Shown piece after piece: positions 60,795-64,000 of a DNA stretch of 64,000 nucleotides. Made by a program: the position numbers and the translations under genes. The notes beneath the pieces were generated by a model, which was given only the letters and a program-made list of their open reading frames with translations, was not told the DNA's origin and did no database searches. The stretch comes from Defluviitaleaceae bacterium (GTDB lineage Bacteria > Bacillota > Clostridia > Lachnospirales > WQUN01): positions 1-64,000 of the forward strand of contig WQVK01000003.1 in NCBI GenBank assembly GCA_009784025.1, given 5' to 3'. Positions within the stretch are counted from its first letter, which is position 1, and the number at the start of each line of letters is the position of its first letter.

Positions 60795-61122
60795 AGTAAC
60801 TTGCAATATTATTCTCGCTTTCTTGTACATCTACCCGGTGGCAATGGGGCGCTAAGCTGTCGCAGATGTATTTTGCTAGGTTTTCTGCAGTGGGGTTTAT
60901 TCCTGGCAGTTCGTCGTTGATTATTTTATGGTCCAGCTTGCTAGATATTTTCGCTTTAATATCCGTAAAATCCATTATCATGCCGTTTTCATTTAAATTT
61001 TCTGCACGCAAGTGTACGGTTATAATCCAGTTATGGCCGTGCAGGCTTGTGCATTTAGATGGGTAGTTTAATGCCAGCTTATGGGCTGCACTTATTTCAA
61101 ATGTCTTTTTTATCTCGTACAT
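60787..61122 (-). CDS. queD: 6-carboxytetrahydropterin synthase
   Basis: 111 residues. Converts dihydroneopterin triphosphate to 6-carboxy-5,6,7,8-tetrahydropterin. Zinc His residues in SAAHKL and LHGHNW; the catalytic Cys in YPSKCTSLHGHN. ATG 61122 is preferred because AAAGGAT has correct spacing to it, not to the ATG at 61131. It overlaps queC by 26 bp and queE by 8 bp. Confidence 0.95.
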   Translation of the reverse strand: MYEIKKTFEISAAHKLALNYPSKCTSLHGHNWIITVHLRAENLNENGMIMDFTDIKAKISSKLDHKIINDELPGINPTAENLAKYICDSLAPHCHRVDVQESENNIASYYV

Positions 61123-61750
61123 AATTATCATATCCTTTTTGCCGCAGCTGGCAGGCCGGGCAGGTTTGGCAACCCTGGCCGGGGATGCCGTTGTAACAGG
61201 TTAGGGTTTCTGTTTTTATTATATCCAGCACGCCAAGGCTTTCTGCAAGTTGCCAGGCCTGGGCTTTGGTTAGCCACATTAGCGGGGTTTCTATCACCAG
61301 GGGGTAATCCATTGCCAGGTTAAGTGTCACATTGCAAGATTTGATAAAAATATCCCGGCAATCTGGGTAATTGCTAAAATCCGTCTCACATACCCCGGTT
61401 ACGATTACTTTCGCGCCTATGCTTTTTGCATGTATCGCCGCATATGTTAGAAACAGTAGGTTGCGGCCTTCCACAAGGGTGTTAGGGGGTGCGTTGGCCG
61501 GGGTGGCTGTGTCCACCTCTAGGTTCTTGTTGGTAAGTGCGCTAGAAGGGTCAAAGTTTTGCAGAGCCACTACCTTAAAGGGGATTTGCCGCCCCTGGCA
61601 GATTTTTGCTGCGTAGTCTAGCTCTATATCGTGCCGCTGGCCGTAGTTGAAGCCTATGGCAGCTATATTTTCCATGCCATATTTCTGCGCTGCCCAAAAT
61701 AGGCAAGTCGTGCTATCCTGCCCGCCACTTAGCAGTACAAGCGCCTTCAC
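61097..61750 (-). CDS. queC: 7-cyano-7-deazaguanine (preQ0) synthase
   Basis: 217 residues. ATP-dependent conversion of 7-carboxy-7-deazaguanine and ammonia to preQ0. PP-loop [12 protein letters not shown] at the N-terminus and zinc-binding Cys cluster [16 protein letters not shown] near the end. Its ATG overlaps the queF stop by four bases. Confidence 0.96.
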   Translation of the reverse strand: MKALVLLSGGQDSTTCLFWAAQKYGMENIAAIGFNYGQRHDIELDYAAKICQGRQIPFKVVALQNFDPSSALTNKNLEVDTATPANAPPNTLVEGRNLLFLTYAAIHAKSIGAKVIVTGVCETDFSNYPDCRDIFIKSCNVTLNLAMDYPLVIETPLMWLTKAQAWQLAESLGVLDIIKTETLTCYNGIPGQGCQTCPACQLRQKGYDNYVRDKKDI

Positions 61751-62217
61751 AGCGCGCCACCTAGGCTATCAAAAAGGCGGCGTTTCGCCATTTCTTCATA
61801 TTCCTTGCAGCCATAATTGGCAAATGGATAGATTGCAATGCCGCCCCTAGGGGTGAATATACCCTTTACCTCAATATACTTGGGTTCCATCAGCTTTTGC
61901 AAATCCTTCATTATAATGTTCACGCAATCATCGTGGAAATCCCCATGGTTGCGGAAGCTAAACAGGTATAGCTTGAGGGATTTGCTTTCCACCAGCCTAG
62001 GGCCTGGGATGTAATTTATTACAATAGTGGCAAAATCCGGCTGGCCTGTTTTTGGGCACAACGAAGTAAACTCCGGGCAGTTGAAGGTGACCATATAGTC
62101 ATTGCCGGAGTGCTTGTTGTCGAATGCCTCTAGTATGCTTGGGCTGTAGGTTGAGGGGTAATCATTATGGCTTTGGCCAAGCAAAGTGAGGTTTTTTAAA
62201 TCATCTCTATTATCCAT
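61747..62217 (-). CDS. queF: NADPH-dependent preQ0 reductase
   Basis: Reduces preQ0 to preQ1, the base inserted in tRNA. ATG 62217 gives 156 residues of the short YkvM-type QueF; the track's start at 62322 would be in the promoter region. Active-site Cys in [13 protein letters not shown], and substrate contacts in [21 protein letters not shown]. No Shine-Dalgarno precedes the ATG and the candidate -10 ends only seven bases upstream, so a leaderless mRNA is possible. First gene of the operon; no preQ1 riboswitch was seen. Confidence 0.95.
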   Translation of the reverse strand: MDNRDDLKNLTLLGQSHNDYPSTYSPSILEAFDNKHSGNDYMVTFNCPEFTSLCPKTGQPDFATIVINYIPGPRLVESKSLKLYLFSFRNHGDFHDDCVNIIMKDLQKLMEPKYIEVKGIFTPRGGIAIYPFANYGCKEYEEMAKRRLFDSLGGAL

Positions 62218-62223
62218 ATGATT

Positions 62224-62252
62224 AGTATAACCCAAAGTTAGGATTTTTTCTA
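62224..62252 (-). promoter_or_regulatory. Promoter candidate for the que operon
   Basis: Minus-strand TAGAAA (62247-62252) and TATACT (62224-62229), 17-bp spacing. The predicted start falls at or within two bases of the queF ATG. The -35 is weak. Confidence 0.45.
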
Positions 62253-62257
62253 GGCTT

Positions 62258-62286
62258 TTGTCATACGGCACGAAATGTGGTATATT
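62258..62286 (+). promoter_or_regulatory. Promoter for the zinc-ribbon protein gene
   Basis: TTGTCA (62258-62263) and TATATT (62281-62286), 17-bp spacing, 35 nt before the start. It is back to back with the que promoter, with only five bases between the -35 boxes. Confidence 0.7.
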
Positions 62287-62320
62287 ATACGTAATTTTGA
62301 GGGAGAAAAGGAGACTAACC

Positions 62321-64000
62321 ATGAAATGTGAAAAATGTGGCGCAACCTATACCGAAGACAGCAAATTTTGCGGAAGCTGCGGCGAGGTAAAACCAGAAGC
62401 AGCAGCCCCAACGGCTGAAGACGCCCCACCAGCCCCGCCGGTGGCAGCCCAGCCAGCAGAAGCAGCCCCTGTAGAAATCACCCCAACAGCGGCAGAGCCC
62501 GCAAGCTCTGGCAGCCCGCTAAGGTTTATTGCCCCGGCAGCGGCCATACTTATCATCGCCATTATAGGGGTAGTGTTCTTCATGAACAGAGACGACAACG
62601 GCGACACCGTAGAAACTGGGCGTGAAGCAGCTCGAGACATAGCACGAAATGAAGAAACTCCAATAGAAACAGCTAACAATTTAACAGACGAAGTAACCGT
62701 AAATGACCTAGGTGCAGAAGCAAACCTACCCGCCATTGCAGATGCAATAGCAGAAGCCCCAACGGCAGCACCCACCCCAACTCCAGCAGAAATAACAGAT
62801 GTGGCCGAAGCAACCGTAACAGCCGCAGACGGCCTGCTGCAAAGCGCCTTCGCCAACATGAGCAGCGAAATGGCCGCAAGGCTTCGCGCTACGCCACTGT
62901 ACGCCTTTAGCCTGCTAGGTCAAGCATTCGATTACGGCACGGTAAACCTGGGTATAACCTATACGGATTGGATTTTATCCGTAGGCTTTGACGCAATCCT
63001 CCAGCAAAACATGCCAGAGGGAATGATGCATTGGGACCTTGGCGTTAACCTAATGGGAACAAGGCTTGGCCTAGAAATTTTTGCGAACGAATACATCCTC
63101 GCATTGCGAACAGAGCTGCTGGATGATAATTTCTATGGCGTGACATTTGAAACCCTGCCAGAAGATTTGATTCATTTCTTGCCGATGCTAGGGTTCGACC
63201 AACGTGATATTGACGAAGCCATAGAAGCAATTGATGCCTTCATGCTTTATATGGAAGCAGTTGAAGAACTTGGGCTAGACGTAACATGGACAGAGTTTTT
63301 TGAGAATTATATGGGCGCAATATGGGAATCTCTTACTGGCATAGAATATGAAACAACCACTGCCAACAACTACACCATAATCGCTTACACCGTACAAACC
63401 GATGATATCTACAGGGTTTTAAGCGCTGTTCTTGAAAATTTTGCTGGTGACTTCTTAGAAATAATGGAAGCACTAGCAATACTGGACGACGACCTTGCCC
63501 TAGACGCTGACGAATTTAGAGAAATATTAGAATTTAGCCGCCACGGGCTGGCCGACGCCATGGAAGAATTCGATGGCGAGATTGTTATAGAATTCCACAT
63601 TGATAATGACGGCCGCCTGTCATTGATATTCCTACATGCAGGTCTTGTTTTCGGCGGCGATGACGAAGAGCTTATTCTAATTGTGGACTTTGGCGACGCA
63701 ATTACAGGCGACTGGAATCTCTTATTGTCTGCAACAGAATATGGCGACCTTATTGATTTTCTTGACATCACCTGGAGCTATGCTGCAGTCGCAGGTGTTC
63801 ACACCAATGTAATGGCATTTGAAGTAGACGGCAGTTTTGCAGAAGTAGCCTCCGTTTGGGATGCCAACAACGGCGACTTCGACATACTTGCAACTTGGTG
63901 GGATTGGTGGATGGCCGATTATATAACCGAATTCATCTCTGGCAACTTCACCACAAACAACAACGGCGGCTTCACATTAGAATTCACAGACTTAGAGCGC
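62321..64000 (+). CDS. Zinc-ribbon membrane protein, 3' end outside window
   Basis: 560 codons in frame to the window edge without a stop, absent from the ORF track for that reason. The ATG follows GGGAGAAAAGGAGACTAACC. N-terminal zinc ribbon [22 protein letters not shown] with two CxxC pairs, an Ala/Pro/Glu linker, one membrane helix (about residues 70-87, [21 protein letters not shown]), then a long acidic domain outside the cell with many Trp, Phe and Ile. The layout resembles the zinc-ribbon/TM/extracellular proteins of Firmicutes (YvbJ-like), whose role is unknown. Partial at the 3' end. Confidence 0.82.
   Translation, partial: MKCEKCGATYTEDSKFCGSCGEVKPEAAAPTAEDAPPAPPVAAQPAEAAPVEITPTAAEPASSGSPLRFIAPAAAILIIAIIGVVFFMNRDDNGDTVETGREAARDIARNEETPIETANNLTDEVTVNDLGAEANLPAIADAIAEAPTAAPTPTPAEITDVAEATVTAADGLLQSAFANMSSEMAARLRATPLYAFSLLGQAFDYGTVNLGITYTDWILSVGFDAILQQNMPEGMMHWDLGVNLMGTRLGLEIFANEYILALRTELLDDNFYGVTFETLPEDLIHFLPMLGFDQRDIDEAIEAIDAFMLYMEAVEELGLDVTWTEFFENYMGAIWESLTGIEYETTTANNYTIIAYTVQTDDIYRVLSAVLENFAGDFLEIMEALAILDDDLALDADEFREILEFSRHGLADAMEEFDGEIVIEFHIDNDGRLSLIFLHAGLVFGGDDEELILIVDFGDAITGDWNLLLSATEYGDLIDFLDITWSYAAVAGVHTNVMAFEVDGSFAEVASVWDANNGDFDILATWWDWWMADYITEFISGNFTTNNNGGFTLEFTDLER

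Noticed and set aside
62217-62320. preQ1 riboswitch before queF
   Set aside because: No C-rich hairpin followed by an A-rich tail is present in the short divergent region.

Overview
The window looks like a chromosomal segment of an anaerobic, fermentative, chemotactic Gram-positive bacterium of class Clostridia; family and genus cannot be fixed from the sequence alone. Reasons: AGGAGG-type ribosome sites with frequent TTG/GTG starts, sigma-A-like promoters, Pta-AckA, a V-type ATPase operon, CheC/CheD/CheV chemotaxis proteins, a corrinoid protein, a DUF362/ferredoxin protein, a VanW lipoprotein and a sortase-type surface protein.

Layout. 0.3-4.9 kb: tryptophan operon trpD-C-F-B-A (trpE/trpG would lie left of the window). 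5.2-8.8 kb: pta, ackA, a small PF04020-like membrane protein, class II fructose-bisphosphate aldolase. 9.4-13.1 kb: a large secreted S-layer-like protein with a strong promoter and a 345-nt structured leader. 13.7-19.1 kb: DUF362-ferredoxin protein, DUF368 (polyprenyl-phosphate translocase type) protein, VanW lipoprotein, a serine-hydrolase pseudogene, and an unknown HEGLH protein. 19.1-25.2 kb: Lon-family protease, rimI-tsaB-tsaE (t6A tRNA modification), asnB. 25.6-30.8 kb: CheV, SWIM-SNF2 helicase, corrinoid protein, small membrane protein. 31-39.9 kb: XRE regulator, N-formylglutamate amidohydrolase, a three-gene ABC-2 exporter, an intact CubicO-type serine hydrolase, TepA-like ClpP-fold protein, LRR lipoprotein, cheC-cheD. 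40.2-48.1 kb: V-ATPase operon (unknown gene, then stalk subunit, C, I, K, F, E, A, B). 48.5-53.1 kb: HelD-like helicase, small membrane protein, phosphoglucomutase. 53.5-59.0 kb: a giant repeat surface protein with an LPQAG sorting signal. 59.5-62.2 kb: complete preQ1 operon queF-queC-queD-queE-folE. 62.3 kb to the end: a zinc-ribbon membrane protein cut by the window edge.

The most unusual feature is the density of small dispersed palindromic elements between genes. I distinguish family A (30-50 bp perfect palindromes, core CAGTTGGTCGG), family B (about 118 bp, nested hairpins, ends CTATAGTGAAATAA), family C (terminator-like, CCGTCAGAGGC...), family D (paired 18-bp TGGTACCGTATGGTACCA palindromes, one pair in front of an XRE regulator gene), and families E and F. 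Several touch coding sequence. A family A palindrome lies in frame inside the V-ATPase B subunit, a family B copy supplies the B-subunit stop codon, another B copy supplies the C-subunit stop, and a family C copy encodes the end of subunit I. No subunit D gene follows B, and subunits A, B, C and F look short. The V-ATPase locus therefore seems shaped or eroded by these elements. No tRNA, rRNA, CRISPR array, insertion sequence with transposase, or prophage was recognised.
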